A DNA stretch of 64,000 bases from Pseudomonas sp. GM18 (GTDB lineage Bacteria > Pseudomonadota > Gammaproteobacteria > Pseudomonadales > Pseudomonadaceae): NCBI RefSeq assembly GCF_000282195.1, contig NZ_AKJT01000037.1, positions 30,099 to 94,098 of the forward strand, given 5' to 3'. A program made the translations under genes and the position numbers. Numbering within the stretch: the first letter of the stretch is position 1; the number at the start of each line of letters is the position of its first letter. The notes beneath the pieces are model-generated. The model did not search any database. It saw only the letters and a program-made list of their open reading frames with translations, and was not told where the DNA came from. This document shows positions 47,096 to 57,536 of this stretch, piece after piece.

Positions 47096-48838
47096 TTAAA
47101 TCCGGTCATTTGCTTTCGCAACACGTTCGGCGAAGTCCGTGGCGTTTATCTCGCCAATCACCCGCACATCGGCGCGTTCGACGCCGTCCCTGCCGAAAAA
47201 CATCAGCGCTGGAGGGCCGAACAGCTTGTAGCGGTCGAGCAGGGCACGCTGTTCGGTGTTGCTGGCGGTGATGTCGAAACGAATCAGTCGATAGCCTTTG
47301 AGACGTTCGACGACGTTGGCATCGTTGAGCACTTCGTGTTCGATGACTTTGCAACTGATGCACCAGTCGGCGTACCAGTCGAGCAGCAGCGGCGTGCCGG
47401 AGGATTTGGCTTCGGCGAGGACGCGATCCAGCTCCGCCGGGGTGGTGATGGTTTGCCAGGAACTGGTGATTTGCGGTTGCTGCTCGTTGCTGGCGACGAT
47501 GCGCGGCTGACCAATGGGGTTGAACGGATCGGACTGACCGCTGAACGCGCCGTACCAACAGGCCAGTGCATAAAACAGCAGGAACATCCCCAGCAATTGC
47601 CCCAGGCGTTTTCTCGGCGGTTTATAGACAAACTCCAACGCGCCCATGAACAAACCGACGCCACCGGCGAGCAAGCCGATCAACAGCAAGGTGATCTGGC
47701 CCGGCAATACTCGACTGAGCAAACCGATCGCCAGCCCCAGCAGCAGCACACCAATCGCGTTTTTCACGTAGATCAGCCACGGCCCGCTTTTCGGCAACCA
47801 GGCTGCGCCGCCAGTTGCCACCAGCAACAGCGGCGCGCCCATGCCCAAGCCAAGCATGAACAGTTTCAATCCGCCGCCCAAGGCATCGCCGCTGGCGCTG
47901 ATGTACAGCAACGCACCGGCCAAGGGGGCCGAGACGCAGGGCGAAACCAGCAGGCTCGACACCACGCCCAACACCGCCGCGCCCCACAGCGAGCCGCCCT
48001 CGGTACGCCCGGCGATCCGGTCCAGGCGGCTGCTGATGGCGTAGGGCAGTTTCAGTTCGAACACCCCGAACATCGCCAAGGCAAACACCGCGAAAAACAG
48101 CGCGAACGGCACCAGCACCCAGGCCGATTGCAAGCGCGCCTGCAGATTCAGCTGTGCGCCGAACATGCCCATCAAGGCACCCAGCAGGGCGAAGCAGATG
48201 GCCATCGGCAGCACATAAGCCAGTGACAGGTTGAAGCCACGTAAACCGCCGATCTGCCCGCGCAGGACCACCCCGGAGAGGATCGGCAGCATCGGCAGCA
48301 CACAGGGGGTGAAGGTCAGGCCGAGGCCTGCGAGGAAGAACAGCGCCAGTTCGCGCCAGCCCCAGGCTGTGGTCGTGGCGCCGCTGCCATCAATACTCAG
48401 GCGTTCGGTCTCGGGCGGGTAGCACAGGCCTTTGTCGGCGCAGCCTTGATAGGTCACGGCCAGCGTAAAGGCGCGGGAATCGGTGCGTGGCAGTTCTACA
48501 TCGAGAATGCCGTGGTAAACCTCGACATCGCCGAAGTATTCATCGTGCTTTTGTTCGCCCTTGGGCAGTTGAGCCGCGCCGAGGCCAACGTCGGCCGGAT
48601 CGGCGCGAAACTGGAAGCGATGGCGGTAGAGGTAGTAACCCTCGGTGGCGACGAAGCGCAGCTTGATCGATTGCGGCGTACTTTCTACCAGGCTCAACTG
48701 AAAGGCTTCGCGCACCGGCAGGAAGTCGGCGCTGTTGTTGATCGAGCCCAGGGTGGAACTGGGGCGACTGTCCAGCAACCCGGCGGCGGAGGCCGGCAGG
48801 GCGAGCACTAAAAACAGCAGGCAGAGCAAACGGCGCAT
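47096..48838 (-). CDS. dsbD: Thiol:disulfide interchange protein DsbD (DipZ)
   Basis: A 580-residue inner-membrane electron carrier moving reducing power from thioredoxin to periplasmic proteins. Signal peptide (ALPASAAG), N-terminal immunoglobulin-like DsbD-alpha domain with paired cysteines (GCADKGLCYPPE), eight-helix core with FTPCVLPMLPILSGV and SPCVSAPLAG, and a C-terminal thioredoxin domain with DWCISCK (Cys493, Cys496). The ATG at 48838 is chosen; the open frame into the REP element to 49006 is not coding. It probably serves cytochrome c maturation and DsbC. Confidence 0.95.
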   Translation of the reverse strand: MRRLLCLLFLVLALPASAAGLLDSRPSSTLGSINNSADFLPVREAFQLSLVESTPQSIKLRFVATEGYYLYRHRFQFRADPADVGLGAAQLPKGEQKHDEYFGDVEVYHGILDVELPRTDSRAFTLAVTYQGCADKGLCYPPETERLSIDGSGATTTAWGWRELALFFLAGLGLTFTPCVLPMLPILSGVVLRGQIGGLRGFNLSLAYVLPMAICFALLGALMGMFGAQLNLQARLQSAWVLVPFALFFAVFALAMFGVFELKLPYAISSRLDRIAGRTEGGSLWGAAVLGVVSSLLVSPCVSAPLAGALLYISASGDALGGGLKLFMLGLGMGAPLLLVATGGAAWLPKSGPWLIYVKNAIGVLLLGLAIGLLSRVLPGQITLLLIGLLAGGVGLFMGALEFVYKPPRKRLGQLLGMFLLFYALACWYGAFSGQSDPFNPIGQPRIVASNEQQPQITSSWQTITTPAELDRVLAEAKSSGTPLLLDWYADWCISCKVIEHEVLNDANVVERLKGYRLIRFDITASNTEQRALLDRYKLFGPPALMFFGRDGVERADVRVIGEINATDFAERVAKANDRI

Positions 48839-48920
48839 GACAATCTCGCGTATTGGAGGTGCGGGCATGATAGCGGACGCCGGAAGGGTATGCAGGTTCT
48901 GTGAGGCATGATCATTTCCT

Positions 48921-49015
48921 CGCCCTGCGTGGGAATGCAGCCCGGGACGCTCTGCGTCCCAACAGCGGACGCAGAGCGTCCATTGAGGCGTTCCCACGCG
49001 GAGCATGGGAACGAT
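48921..49015. repeat. About 95-105-bp REP-like element, copy 2 (inverted)
   Basis: Reverse complement of the element at 11210-11314 with scattered substitutions, showing the same series of GCGTGGGAA and GGACGC hairpins. It fills the space between dsbD and the chemoreceptor gene. Confidence 0.8.
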
Positions 49016-49035
49016 AAAGCAGGAGTGGGGGGAGT

Positions 49036-50982
49036 TCAGACGCGGAAGGCTTGAACGGCGGTATGCAAACGTCCGCCCAGCACCAGCAAATTCTCCCCTT
49101 GCTCACGCCCCTCGCCGATGCGCAGCAAGTTATCCCCACCCAATTGATGAATCCGCTCACTGTGATCGCGGATTTCGCTGACAGCGCCGCTCTGCTGGGC
49201 GGTGACATCGGCGATGCGCACGGCGGTGTCGGCAATGGTCTGGATCGCCCCGACGATTTTATCCAGCGCCCCGTCGGCCGCCTGGGCCTGATTGGCCGTG
49301 GCTTCGGCGTGTTCGACCTGGGCGCGCATGCCTTCGACCGATTGCCGCGCGGCGGTTTGCAGGCCGGCGATCAGCGTCTGAATCTCGGCCGTGGCACCGG
49401 CGGTACGCTGCGCCAGTGAGCGTACCTCTTCGGCCACCACCGCAAACCCCCGGCCCATCTCCCCGGCGCGGGCCGCCTCGATGGCGGCATTCAGCGCCAG
49501 CAGATTGGTCTGGTCGGCAATCGAGCGAATCACCGTCAGCACGCCGCCGATGGTTGCCGACTCTTCGGCCAGATGTTCGATCATCTGTGCGTTGCCTTGC
49601 ACTTCACCCACCAGCGCATGCAGCCCGGTGAGGCTCAGGCCGATGACTTTCTGACCGTGCTCCACCGCAAGCCCAGCATGACGGCTGGCGTCCGCAGCCT
49701 GGCTGGCGTCGCCGGCGACTTGTTGAATCGTCGCCTCGAGTTCGCCGAGAGAGTCGCGGATCAGCGCGGTGTCGCCGGCCTGATGCTCGGCGCCGCTGTG
49801 CAGGTCGTTGCTCAATTCGGCCAGCGTCCGGCTGCTGCCGGCGACTTGCTCGGCATTGAGGCGAATGGTCCCCACCAGATCGACCAGATAGGCGCGCAAG
49901 CGATTGAGCGAAGCTTGAATGTCATGCAACTCACGGTTGGTTGCACCCAGTTGAATGTCGCGACTGAAATCACCCTCGGCCCAGATCGAAAGCGCCGGGG
50001 CCAGATTGGTCAGGGTTCGGGCCAGGCGTCGCTGCAAGGTATCGATGAGCAATGCGATCAGCAGGATCAGCCCGATCATCACTCCCTGCATCAGCCGCAC
50101 TTCGCCCTGGATTTGCCCGTGCTGGGCGCGCACCACCGGTTCCAGCCCGGCGATGGCCTGTTGCACGGCGGTGATTTTCAAGTGAGTCGCGGCGCTGAGG
50201 TCGGCGCGTTTCTGGATCTGTTCGCGCGTGCGTGCAAGTTCAGCCGGGTAGCGGGTGAGCAGGCTGTTGAGTTCACGTTTGAGGCTGACACCGGCGTCTT
50301 CGGCGACGGCTTTCTCGCTGTTCTCCAGGCCCATCGCGGCGGCGAAATCATCGGTGTTCGATTCACTGCTGACGGTCACCCCCAGCAGCGGCAAGGTGTT
50401 CAATTGTTCAGCCTGAACGCGGATGTTGGCGACTTCGCGTTCGACATCGGCGGCCAGTTCGCTGCGCCCGCTGCTGACCAGTTTGTCCCGGGCCAGAGAC
50501 AGCTTGCCCAGATGCTGGGAGGCCGCGAGCAAAGGCGTCAGGTACGCCGCGTTGCCGCTGGCGTACTGGCTGAGCTGATCGAGGCTGGCACCGAGCTCGC
50601 GTTCAGCTTGCAGCAGCAGTGCTTGTGGATCGCCGGCGAGTTTGCCGGCGGCCAGCAGGTCCGTCTTGCTGAACTCTTCCAGGTTCGACAGGCTGGGGCG
50701 CAAGGTATCGGCCAGGGGCGGCGGCAATTCGCCGAGCTCCTTTTGCAGGCTGTCGATGGCTTGGCTGGCGCCGCTCAGGCGCAGGGCATCGCCGCTGGCC
50801 AGGTAATCCTCGACGTTGCGCGCCACTTCATTTTGAAACTGCTGGGACAGGCCCAGGTAGCGCTCCATAAGCAGATAGGGGCGTTCCAGGGCTTTTTGCG
50901 ACCACCAGAGGGTAGCGCCGAGGGCCACGCACACGGCGACCAGAAGGAGGGTATTGAGATTGGTCAACAGCTTCAGGCGCAT
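49036..50982 (-). CDS. ctpL: Methyl-accepting chemotaxis protein, CtpL position
   Basis: A 648-residue receptor: an N-terminal membrane helix ([17 protein letters not shown]), a helical periplasmic sensor domain of about 260 residues, a second helix ([16 protein letters not shown]), a HAMP linker, then the signalling hairpin tip [29 protein letters not shown] (part). Its place between dsbD and gcbA corresponds to PA4844 (CtpL), reported as an inorganic phosphate receptor in P. aeruginosa. The ligand here is assumed only from position; sensor domains diverge quickly. Confidence 0.85.
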   Translation of the reverse strand: MRLKLLTNLNTLLLVAVCVALGATLWWSQKALERPYLLMERYLGLSQQFQNEVARNVEDYLASGDALRLSGASQAIDSLQKELGELPPPLADTLRPSLSNLEEFSKTDLLAAGKLAGDPQALLLQAERELGASLDQLSQYASGNAAYLTPLLAASQHLGKLSLARDKLVSSGRSELAADVEREVANIRVQAEQLNTLPLLGVTVSSESNTDDFAAAMGLENSEKAVAEDAGVSLKRELNSLLTRYPAELARTREQIQKRADLSAATHLKITAVQQAIAGLEPVVRAQHGQIQGEVRLMQGVMIGLILLIALLIDTLQRRLARTLTNLAPALSIWAEGDFSRDIQLGATNRELHDIQASLNRLRAYLVDLVGTIRLNAEQVAGSSRTLAELSNDLHSGAEHQAGDTALIRDSLGELEATIQQVAGDASQAADASRHAGLAVEHGQKVIGLSLTGLHALVGEVQGNAQMIEHLAEESATIGGVLTVIRSIADQTNLLALNAAIEAARAGEMGRGFAVVAEEVRSLAQRTAGATAEIQTLIAGLQTAARQSVEGMRAQVEHAEATANQAQAADGALDKIVGAIQTIADTAVRIADVTAQQSGAVSEIRDHSERIHQLGGDNLLRIGEGREQGENLLVLGGRLHTAVQAFRV

Positions 50983-51033
50983 TGCGGACTACCAACGGCA
51001 GAATGGTAAGTGCCTGAAGTTATTGCGTTTCTG

Positions 51034-52704
51034 TTACAGGGTTATGACCGAATTGGTCGATTCCGATGAAAAAGTGGCACTTTGCTTTGACTCCCGCGCG
51101 GCTTGTATGCGGTTGCGTCCGGCGTCCTTGGCGCGGTACAGCGCCTCGTCTGCCTGTGTGGCCATCATCAGGCTGTCGGAGCCTTCGTGCAGTTCGACGA
51201 CGCCGGCACTGAAGGTGCACCAGAGGTCTTGAGGCTGCGCGGGGTAGTGAATTTCGGCAAAGCGCTGACGGATTTCATCGAGCACCTTGTAGGCCGATTC
51301 AATATCGGTGTCCGGCATGACGATGGCGAACTCTTCACCGCCGTAACGGCCGATGAAGTCAGTCTTGCGCAACCGTTGCTTGAGGAACAGCGCCAGGCTC
51401 TTGATCACCCGGTCACCCATGGGATGGCCGTGGCTGTCGTTGACCCGTTTGAAGTGGTCGATGTCGAGCATCGCAAAGCTCAGCGGCTTGTTTTCGCGGC
51501 GGGCGCGGAATGAACAGTCTTCGAGCAATTGCAGAATGTGGGTGTGGTTGTACAAACCGGTCAGGCTGTCGCGCACCATCCGCGCTTTCAGATTGCGCGC
51601 CCGCGCCGCGCGGTTGCGCACGGTGGTGATCAGGTGGCGTGGCTTGATCGGCTTGGTCAGGAAGTCGTCGCCGCCCTCGCTCATGGCGTCGAGCTGCTTG
51701 TCCAGATCGTCTTCGGCCGACAGATAAATGATCGGCACGCTGACATAGCGGTCGTTATGGCGGATCACCTTGGCCAGTTCCGTACCGGTGCAGGCCGGCA
51801 TGTACATGTCGAGGATGATCAGGTCTGGCTGGAAATCCGCCAGTTCGGCCATGGCCTGGATCGGTTCGATCAAGGTCCGCGTGACGATCCCGGCGCTGTT
51901 GAGCAGGCGCTCGGTGTGCAAGGCCTGCGCGCGGGAGTCGTCGATGATCAGCACTTTATAAGGTTCGTACTGGGCGACGCAGGTCAGCACTTCGATTTTT
52001 TCCAGCAGGCTCGAGGCTTCGAGGGTGCCGGTGAGAAATTCCTGGCCACCGGCGCGCACGGCGGCGAGGCGAGTCGGGGTGTCGGTTTCGTGCAGGCTGA
52101 AAAACAACAGCGGCAAGGGCTGCTCCAGGCCTTGCTGGGCTTCGGCCGCCAGTTTCAGGCCGATGCCGGCACCGCTGAAGTCGACATCCATGACAATCGC
52201 CGCCGGCAATCGCTCGACCATCGAGGAACGGAACGCGGCGACACTGCCCAGGGATTGGGCGCTGAGCCCGAAGAATTCAAGTTGTTTGGCCAGCCGTTCG
52301 GCGCGGTCGTGATCCTGCAGCATCACGTAGATCGGTTTGCGCAGCGGTGGCAGAAAAGTGTGTTCGAACTGATCGCCATGGCGCAGGCCGGTGCGGGACA
52401 AGCGCTGCATCAGGCGGTTGAGGTCGGTGATCAATCCGCTGCTCAGGCGTCCGCGATTGGCGTCGACGGCCTCCAGCGACTGGCCAATATGGCGGGCCAG
52501 CAGGGTGTGTTCCGGTTGTTCGAAACGTTCGGCAAAGCGCAGCAGGCGCAGATTGGCCTCGCTCAGCTCCGACAAGTCGGTGATGGACCATTCGTTGCGT
52601 TGCAGGCGTTGCCATATCTCAAGAATCTGACGTGCCTGATGAATTACCCGCTGGGCAAAGTGGTGCTTGAGGCGCTCACGGCTGGGGTCTTCTGGCTCGG
52701 TCAT
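51034..52704 (-). CDS. gcbA: Diguanylate cyclase GcbA with receiver domains
   Basis: A 556-residue cytoplasmic protein. After a helical N-terminus come a receiver-like domain (about 125-240) and a fuller receiver (about 250-370) with LIIDDSRAQ and LIILDMYMPACTGTE. A C-terminal GGDEF domain has active site GGEEF at 455-459 and an inhibitory RxxD site (RKTD, 446-449) at the canonical five-residue spacing. It should make cyclic di-GMP and respond to product inhibition. The position matches PA4843 (GcbA/AdcA), which promotes surface attachment and influences dispersion. It diverges from the DUF2333 gene across 289 bp. Confidence 0.92.
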   Translation of the reverse strand: MTEPEDPSRERLKHHFAQRVIHQARQILEIWQRLQRNEWSITDLSELSEANLRLLRFAERFEQPEHTLLARHIGQSLEAVDANRGRLSSGLITDLNRLMQRLSRTGLRHGDQFEHTFLPPLRKPIYVMLQDHDRAERLAKQLEFFGLSAQSLGSVAAFRSSMVERLPAAIVMDVDFSGAGIGLKLAAEAQQGLEQPLPLLFFSLHETDTPTRLAAVRAGGQEFLTGTLEASSLLEKIEVLTCVAQYEPYKVLIIDDSRAQALHTERLLNSAGIVTRTLIEPIQAMAELADFQPDLIILDMYMPACTGTELAKVIRHNDRYVSVPIIYLSAEDDLDKQLDAMSEGGDDFLTKPIKPRHLITTVRNRAARARNLKARMVRDSLTGLYNHTHILQLLEDCSFRARRENKPLSFAMLDIDHFKRVNDSHGHPMGDRVIKSLALFLKQRLRKTDFIGRYGGEEFAIVMPDTDIESAYKVLDEIRQRFAEIHYPAQPQDLWCTFSAGVVELHEGSDSLMMATQADEALYRAKDAGRNRIQAARESKQSATFSSESTNSVITL

Positions 52705-52993
52705 ATCCTGACTACTAGTTAGGGTGCATGCTGAGATCGACTGGTGGCTCTATGCTAGCACCTCTTTTCGATTGCATGACTGTCGTATGTCAATAATCTG
52801 CAAAGCGACATCATTCAGTTCCCGACCGACTGGTCGCATAGGCTCAACGCTGTGCTTCATTTATAGTGGCGGCTCGATTGCAGTCATTGTGTGGTTTGCT
52901 GTGTCGCGCAGGATTTAATGCGCGGCAAATAAGGCACGATGGCGTAGGGTTGTAGTCGAACCGATGAACTCAAGTGATTGAAAGGATATCGCC

Positions 52994-54061
52994 ATGCTGG
53001 ACTGGAAGAACCGCACGGGCAGCGCGCCTGAGCGTGCCGCTGAACCGAAATCGGCCACCCGCAGTTATTTTGGTGGCCTGTTGTTCAGTCGGGCGCTGGC
53101 CACTCTGATTGGCCTTTACCTGTTGGTGGCTATCGCGCTGGGCTGGTACTGGAGCCAGGAGCCCGCGCTCTTCCCGGTTCAGCAAAATGCCCAGGTGGCA
53201 GCCGAGAAAGAAGGCAAGCAGATGGTGGTCGGGTACACCACGGTGGAAACCCTCAAGACCGTTGCCGGCACCTTGCTGACCAAGCCGGGTGGCTATATTT
53301 CCAATGACCGTTTCCCGCCGGGCCTGTGGATGGACAACATGCCGAGCTGGGAATATGGCGTGCTGGTCCAGGTCCGCGACCTGAGCCGTGCGTTGCGTAA
53401 AGACTTCGCCCGTTCCCAGTCGCAGTCCGCCGAAGACGCCGACCTGGCCAAGGCCGAGCCGCGCTTCAACTTCGACAACAAGAGCTGGGTGCTGCCATCC
53501 AGTGAGTCCGAGTATCAGGAAGGCATCAACTCCCTGAGCCGCTATCAGGCACGTCTGTCGGGTCCTGACCAGAAAAGCGCGCTGTTCTATGCCCGCGCCG
53601 ACAACCTGAACAACTGGCTGGGTGATGTGGGGACCCGTCTGGGCTCGCTGTCGCAACGGCTGTCGGCCAGCGTTGGCCGGGTCAAGCTCAACACCGCGCT
53701 GAAAACCGAAGTCCCGGCGCTCGGTCAGGTGCCGCAGGTTGACGAAGAAGTCGTCGAAACCCCGTGGATGCAGATCGATAACGTGTTCTACGAAGCCCGC
53801 GGCCAGGCCTGGGCATTGTCCCATCTGCTGCGCGCCATCGAAGTCGACTTCGCCGATGTGTTGGCGAAGAAAAACGCCACGGTCAGCGTGCGCCAGATCA
53901 TCCGTGAGCTGGAGGCTTCGCAAGAGCCGGTCTGGAGCCCGATGATCCTTAACGGCAGCGGCTTCGGTGTGCTGGCCAACCACTCGCTGGTCATGGCCAA
54001 TTACATCTCCCGGGCCAACGCCGCGGTGATCGACTTGCGTCAACTGCTCAATCAGGGCTGA
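52994..54061 (+). CDS. DUF2333 family membrane protein
   Basis: A 355-residue protein with one N-terminal membrane helix (ALATLIGLYLLVAIALGWYWS) and a long extracytoplasmic helical domain. The family is common in pseudomonads and has no known function; it corresponds to PA4842 by position. AAAGGA lies upstream of the ATG. The Nudix gene follows after three bases. Confidence 0.9.
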   Translation: MLDWKNRTGSAPERAAEPKSATRSYFGGLLFSRALATLIGLYLLVAIALGWYWSQEPALFPVQQNAQVAAEKEGKQMVVGYTTVETLKTVAGTLLTKPGGYISNDRFPPGLWMDNMPSWEYGVLVQVRDLSRALRKDFARSQSQSAEDADLAKAEPRFNFDNKSWVLPSSESEYQEGINSLSRYQARLSGPDQKSALFYARADNLNNWLGDVGTRLGSLSQRLSASVGRVKLNTALKTEVPALGQVPQVDEEVVETPWMQIDNVFYEARGQAWALSHLLRAIEVDFADVLAKKNATVSVRQIIRELEASQEPVWSPMILNGSGFGVLANHSLVMANYISRANAAVIDLRQLLNQG

Positions 54062-54064
54062 GTC

Positions 54065-54622
54065 ATGGTAGATAGCGCTAAAGAGGCCGCCCACCGCGCG
54101 GCCTCCGATGCCGAACAGATCGCCTGGGTCGACGAGCAGGACAACCTGCTCGGCGCTCTGGTGCGCTCCGACCTGCGCGAGCGCGGGCTGATCGGGCGCG
54201 GCACCTACATCATGCTGTTCAATTCTGCCGGCGAGCTGTGCGTACACCGACGCACCCTGAGCAAAGCGATATACCCCGGTTACTGGGACGTGGCGGCCGG
54301 CGGCATGGTGCTGGCCACCGAGACCTACGCCGAATCGGCGGCCCGTGAGCTGGAAGAAGAGCTGGGTGTGAGCGGTGTGGAACTGACCGCCCATGATCAC
54401 TTTTTCTTCGAAGACACCGGTAACCGGCTCTGGTGTTCGGCGTTTTCGGCGGTGTGGGACGGTCCATTGGTCCTGCAGCCTGAAGAGGTGCTGGAAGCGC
54501 GCTTTATCCCGATTGATCAGGTCCTGCTGGAAATCCAGCAAAAGCCGTACTGCCCGGACTCTTTGGCAGCCCTGAAGCGCTATCTTCGCGCCCAAGGGGA
54601 TGACGTCGCAAAAGAGCTGTAA
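54065..54622 (+). CDS. Nudix hydrolase (YfcD-like)
   Basis: A 185-residue hydrolase with the Nudix box GGMVLATETYAESAARELEEELG, matching G-x5-E-x7-REL-x-EE-x-G. Such enzymes hydrolyse nucleoside diphosphates linked to another moiety; the YfcD/IDI-like subgroup is suggested by VDEQDNLLG and LFNSAGELCVHRRTLSKAIYPGYWD (in part). Substrate unknown. Probably cotranscribed with the DUF2333 gene. Confidence 0.9.
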   Translation: MVDSAKEAAHRAASDAEQIAWVDEQDNLLGALVRSDLRERGLIGRGTYIMLFNSAGELCVHRRTLSKAIYPGYWDVAAGGMVLATETYAESAARELEEELGVSGVELTAHDHFFFEDTGNRLWCSAFSAVWDGPLVLQPEEVLEARFIPIDQVLLEIQQKPYCPDSLAALKRYLRAQGDDVAKEL

Positions 54623-54797
54623 ATTGGCGCCGATTGGCTCTTAGCAAGTCGGCTTTTTGCCGTTACACTGCGCGACCTTTTCAAACTGAACCGGTAGTGC
54701 CCGGCTCAGTAGCGCTGCCCCTGCCTGAGTGGGGCTTCGCGGTCGATAACCTTGCCCAAGGTTGCGGCCAGTCTTTGTCCTCCCAAGAGGATTGCCG

Positions 54798-55169
54798 GTG
54801 GCCAAAAAAGCCGCATCCTTCGCCGCCCTTGGTGGCCTGGTATTTTCCACCGACGCAGGTCGTCATTGCCCGGAATGCAGTAAACCGGTGGACGCCTGCA
54901 TCTGCAAACAAACCGTTATCCCGGCCGGCGACGGCATCGCTCGCGTGCGTCGCGAAAGCAAGGGCCGTGGCGGCAAGACGGTGACGACCATCACCGGCGT
55001 GCCGTTGGCCGAAGACGCACTCAAGGAACTGGCCACCACGTTGAAGAAACGTTGCGGGACCGGTGGGGCGTTGAAAGACGGGATCATCGAAATCCAGGGC
55101 GATCATGTCGAGCTACTCTTGGCTGAGCTGATCAAACACGGTTTCAAAGCGAAGAAGTCCGGCGGCTAG
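54798..55169 (+). CDS. SUI1/eIF1-like translation factor (YciH family)
   Basis: A 123-residue protein with an N-terminal zinc-finger-like motif (CPECSKPVDACIC) and a C-terminal SUI1 domain containing RRESKGRGGKTVTTITGVPL and GTGGALKDGIIEIQGDH. Bacterial YciH resembles eIF1 and may monitor start-site fidelity. It uses a GTG start at 54798 with AAGAGGA upstream. It precedes speA, as PA4840 precedes speA in P. aeruginosa. Confidence 0.93.
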   Translation: MAKKAASFAALGGLVFSTDAGRHCPECSKPVDACICKQTVIPAGDGIARVRRESKGRGGKTVTTITGVPLAEDALKELATTLKKRCGTGGALKDGIIEIQGDHVELLLAELIKHGFKAKKSGG

Positions 55170-55170
55170 C

Positions 55171-55254
55171 AGCCTCTGTGAAAACCACCCGCGGCTTGAT
55201 CCAGTCCTGATTTCATTCTGGTCTGGCGTCGTCTCCATGGTTTTCACAGAGCCT
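55171..55254. repeat. Inverted repeat between the SUI1 gene and speA
   Basis: Arms of 17 bases with one mismatch (55171-55187 and 55238-55254, core CTCTGTGAAAACCA) enclose about 50 bases. It begins two bases after the SUI1 stop, so it may serve as a terminator-like structure or be a dispersed repeat. Confidence 0.5.
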
Positions 55255-55305
55255 GTTCATGACCGGTTTCTAAACTCACTGCGGTCAGCGAGGTCTACCC
55301 CCTCG

Positions 55306-55334
55306 TTGACGAACCGTCATTTTCATTCTTTAGA
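55306..55334 (+). promoter_or_regulatory. Candidate sigma-70 promoter for speA
   Basis: TTGACG (55306-55311) and TTTAGA (55329-55334) are exactly 17 bases apart, 56 bases before the speA ATG. The dyad TGACG-AAC-CGTCA overlaps the -35 box and could be an operator. Confidence 0.5.
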
Positions 55335-55389
55335 CTGCGCCGGCCTGAACTCAAGGCGACGCTCTATGACTTCTTTATAGGGGACTTCG

Positions 55390-57303
55390 ATGTCCGTAAG
55401 ACGCACACGCAAAGACGATGGCAGCCAATGGACAGTTGCGGACAGCCGCAGTGTTTACGGGATTCGCCATTGGGGGGCCGGGTATTTCGCGATCAATGAC
55501 GCCGGTCGCGTCGAAGTTCGTCCGAACGGCCCGACCAGTTCGCCTATCGACCTGTTCGAGCAAGTCGACCAACTGCGCAAAAGCGGTTTGTCCTTGCCGC
55601 TGCTGGTGCGTTTCCCAGACATCCTGCAAGACCGCGTGCGTCAGCTGACCGGTGCGTTCGACGCCAACATCGAGCGCCTGGAATACCAGAGCAAGTACAC
55701 CGCGCTGTACCCGATCAAGGTCAACCAGCAGGAAGCGGTGATCGAAAACATCATCGCCACCCAGAACGTATCGATCGGCCTGGAAGCCGGCTCCAAGCCG
55801 GAGCTGCTGGCGGTACTGGCGCTGGCGCCGAAGGGCGGCACCATCGTCTGCAACGGTTACAAGGACCGCGAGTTCATCCGTCTGGCGCTGATGGGCCAGA
55901 AGCTGGGCCACAACGTGTTCATCGTGATCGAGAAAGAATCCGAAGTCGGTCTGGTGATCGAAGAGGCGGCGTCGCTCAAGGTCAAGCCGCAGGTCGGCCT
56001 GCGCGTGCGTCTGTCGTCCCTGGCGTCGAGCAAGTGGGCAGACACCGGTGGCGAAAAATCCAAGTTCGGCCTGTCGGCGGCGCAACTGCTGTCGGTGGTC
56101 GAGCGTTTCCGTGCCGCTGGTCTGGACCAGGGCATTCGCCTGCTGCACTTCCACATGGGTTCGCAGATCGCCAACCTGGCGGACTACCAGCACGGCTTCA
56201 AGGAAGCGATTCGTTACTACGGCGAACTGCGCAACCTTGGCCTGCCGGTCGATCACATCGACGTCGGCGGCGGTTTGGGCGTGGACTACGACGGCACTCA
56301 CTCGCGTAACGCCAGTTCGATCAACTACGACATGGACGATTACGCCGGTGTCGTGGTCGGGATGCTCAAGGAATTCTGCGATGCGCAGAGCCTGCCGCAC
56401 CCGAACATCTTCTCTGAAAGCGGTCGCTCCCTGACGGCTCACCACGCGATGCTGGTGGTTCAGGTGACCGACGTCGAGAAACACAACGACGACGTGCCGA
56501 AGATCGACAACAAGGAAGAGCTGCCGGAAACCGTGCAGTGGCTGGTTGACCTGCTCGGCCCGACCGACATCGAAATGGTCACCGAGACCTACTGGCGCGC
56601 CACGCACTACATGAGTGACGTGGCCACCCAATACGCCGATGGCAAGCTGACCCTGGCGCAAAAAGCCCTGGCCGAGCAATGCTACTTTGCCGTTTGCCGC
56701 CGCCTGCACAACTCGTTGAAGGCCCGTCAGCGTTCCCACCGTCAGGTGCTCGACGAACTCAACGACAAACTGGCCGACAAATACATCTGCAACTTCTCGG
56801 TATTCCAGAGCCTGCCGGACACCTGGGCCATCGGCCAGGTCCTGCCGATACTGCCGCTGCACCGTCTCGACGAAGAGCCGCTGCGCCGTGCGGTGCTGCA
56901 AGACCTGACCTGCGACTCCGACGGCAAGATCAAGCAGTACGTCGACGAGCAGAGCATCGAGACCAGCCTGCCGGTGCACGGTCTGAATGATGGTGAAGAC
57001 TATCTGCTGGGGATTTTCCTGGTGGGTGCCTACCAGGAAATTCTTGGCGACATGCACAACCTGTTCGGTGACACCGACTCGGTGAACATCTATCAGAATG
57101 CTGACGGCAGCGTGTACCACGCCGGTATCGAAACCCACGACACCATCGAAGACATGCTGCGTTACGTGCACTTGTCGCCGGAAGAGCTGATGACCCACTA
57201 CCGCGACAAGTGCGCCAGTGCCCGCATCAGCGCCAGCGAGCGCACCCAGTTCCTCGATGCCTTGCGTCTGGGCCTGACCCGTTCGTCTTACCTGTCTTCT
57301 TGA
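55390..57303 (+). CDS. speA: Biosynthetic arginine decarboxylase SpeA
   Basis: A 637-residue PLP enzyme converting arginine to agmatine for polyamine synthesis. The PLP lysine is Lys110 in [36 protein letters not shown] and [15 protein letters not shown] follow, and the active-site [11 protein letters not shown] block lies near the C-terminus. Full length. A perfect 18-bp stem follows the gene (57323-57371). Confidence 0.97.
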   Translation: MSVRRTRKDDGSQWTVADSRSVYGIRHWGAGYFAINDAGRVEVRPNGPTSSPIDLFEQVDQLRKSGLSLPLLVRFPDILQDRVRQLTGAFDANIERLEYQSKYTALYPIKVNQQEAVIENIIATQNVSIGLEAGSKPELLAVLALAPKGGTIVCNGYKDREFIRLALMGQKLGHNVFIVIEKESEVGLVIEEAASLKVKPQVGLRVRLSSLASSKWADTGGEKSKFGLSAAQLLSVVERFRAAGLDQGIRLLHFHMGSQIANLADYQHGFKEAIRYYGELRNLGLPVDHIDVGGGLGVDYDGTHSRNASSINYDMDDYAGVVVGMLKEFCDAQSLPHPNIFSESGRSLTAHHAMLVVQVTDVEKHNDDVPKIDNKEELPETVQWLVDLLGPTDIEMVTETYWRATHYMSDVATQYADGKLTLAQKALAEQCYFAVCRRLHNSLKARQRSHRQVLDELNDKLADKYICNFSVFQSLPDTWAIGQVLPILPLHRLDEEPLRRAVLQDLTCDSDGKIKQYVDEQSIETSLPVHGLNDGEDYLLGIFLVGAYQEILGDMHNLFGDTDSVNIYQNADGSVYHAGIETHDTIEDMLRYVHLSPEELMTHYRDKCASARISASERTQFLDALRLGLTRSSYLSS

Positions 57304-57322
57304 GGTAGGGCACCGCGCCCAT

Positions 57323-57390
57323 CAGGTTGTCTGAAATTTCTCAGTACGTTGCGGAAATTTCAGACAACCTGGTGCGGGGCTTCTCTTTTT
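57323..57390 (+). terminator. Strong terminator after speA
   Basis: CAGGTTGTCTGAAATTTC (57323-57340) pairs perfectly over 18 bases with 57354-57371 around a 13-base loop, and a T-rich tract follows at about 57380-57390. Begins 20 bases past the speA stop. Confidence 0.7.
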
Positions 57391-57536
57391 TCACGCGAAA
57401 TAGCCCACATACCGAGCAATCCAAGCGATGTGGTCTTCTTTTCACGTAGGTCATTTCCTAAGTTGTACTTCGGCACTCTACTCGGCCATGTCTCTCAGCG
57501 AGAATCCCCGGCCGCCCCTCCTGTAGAGAATCGCCG

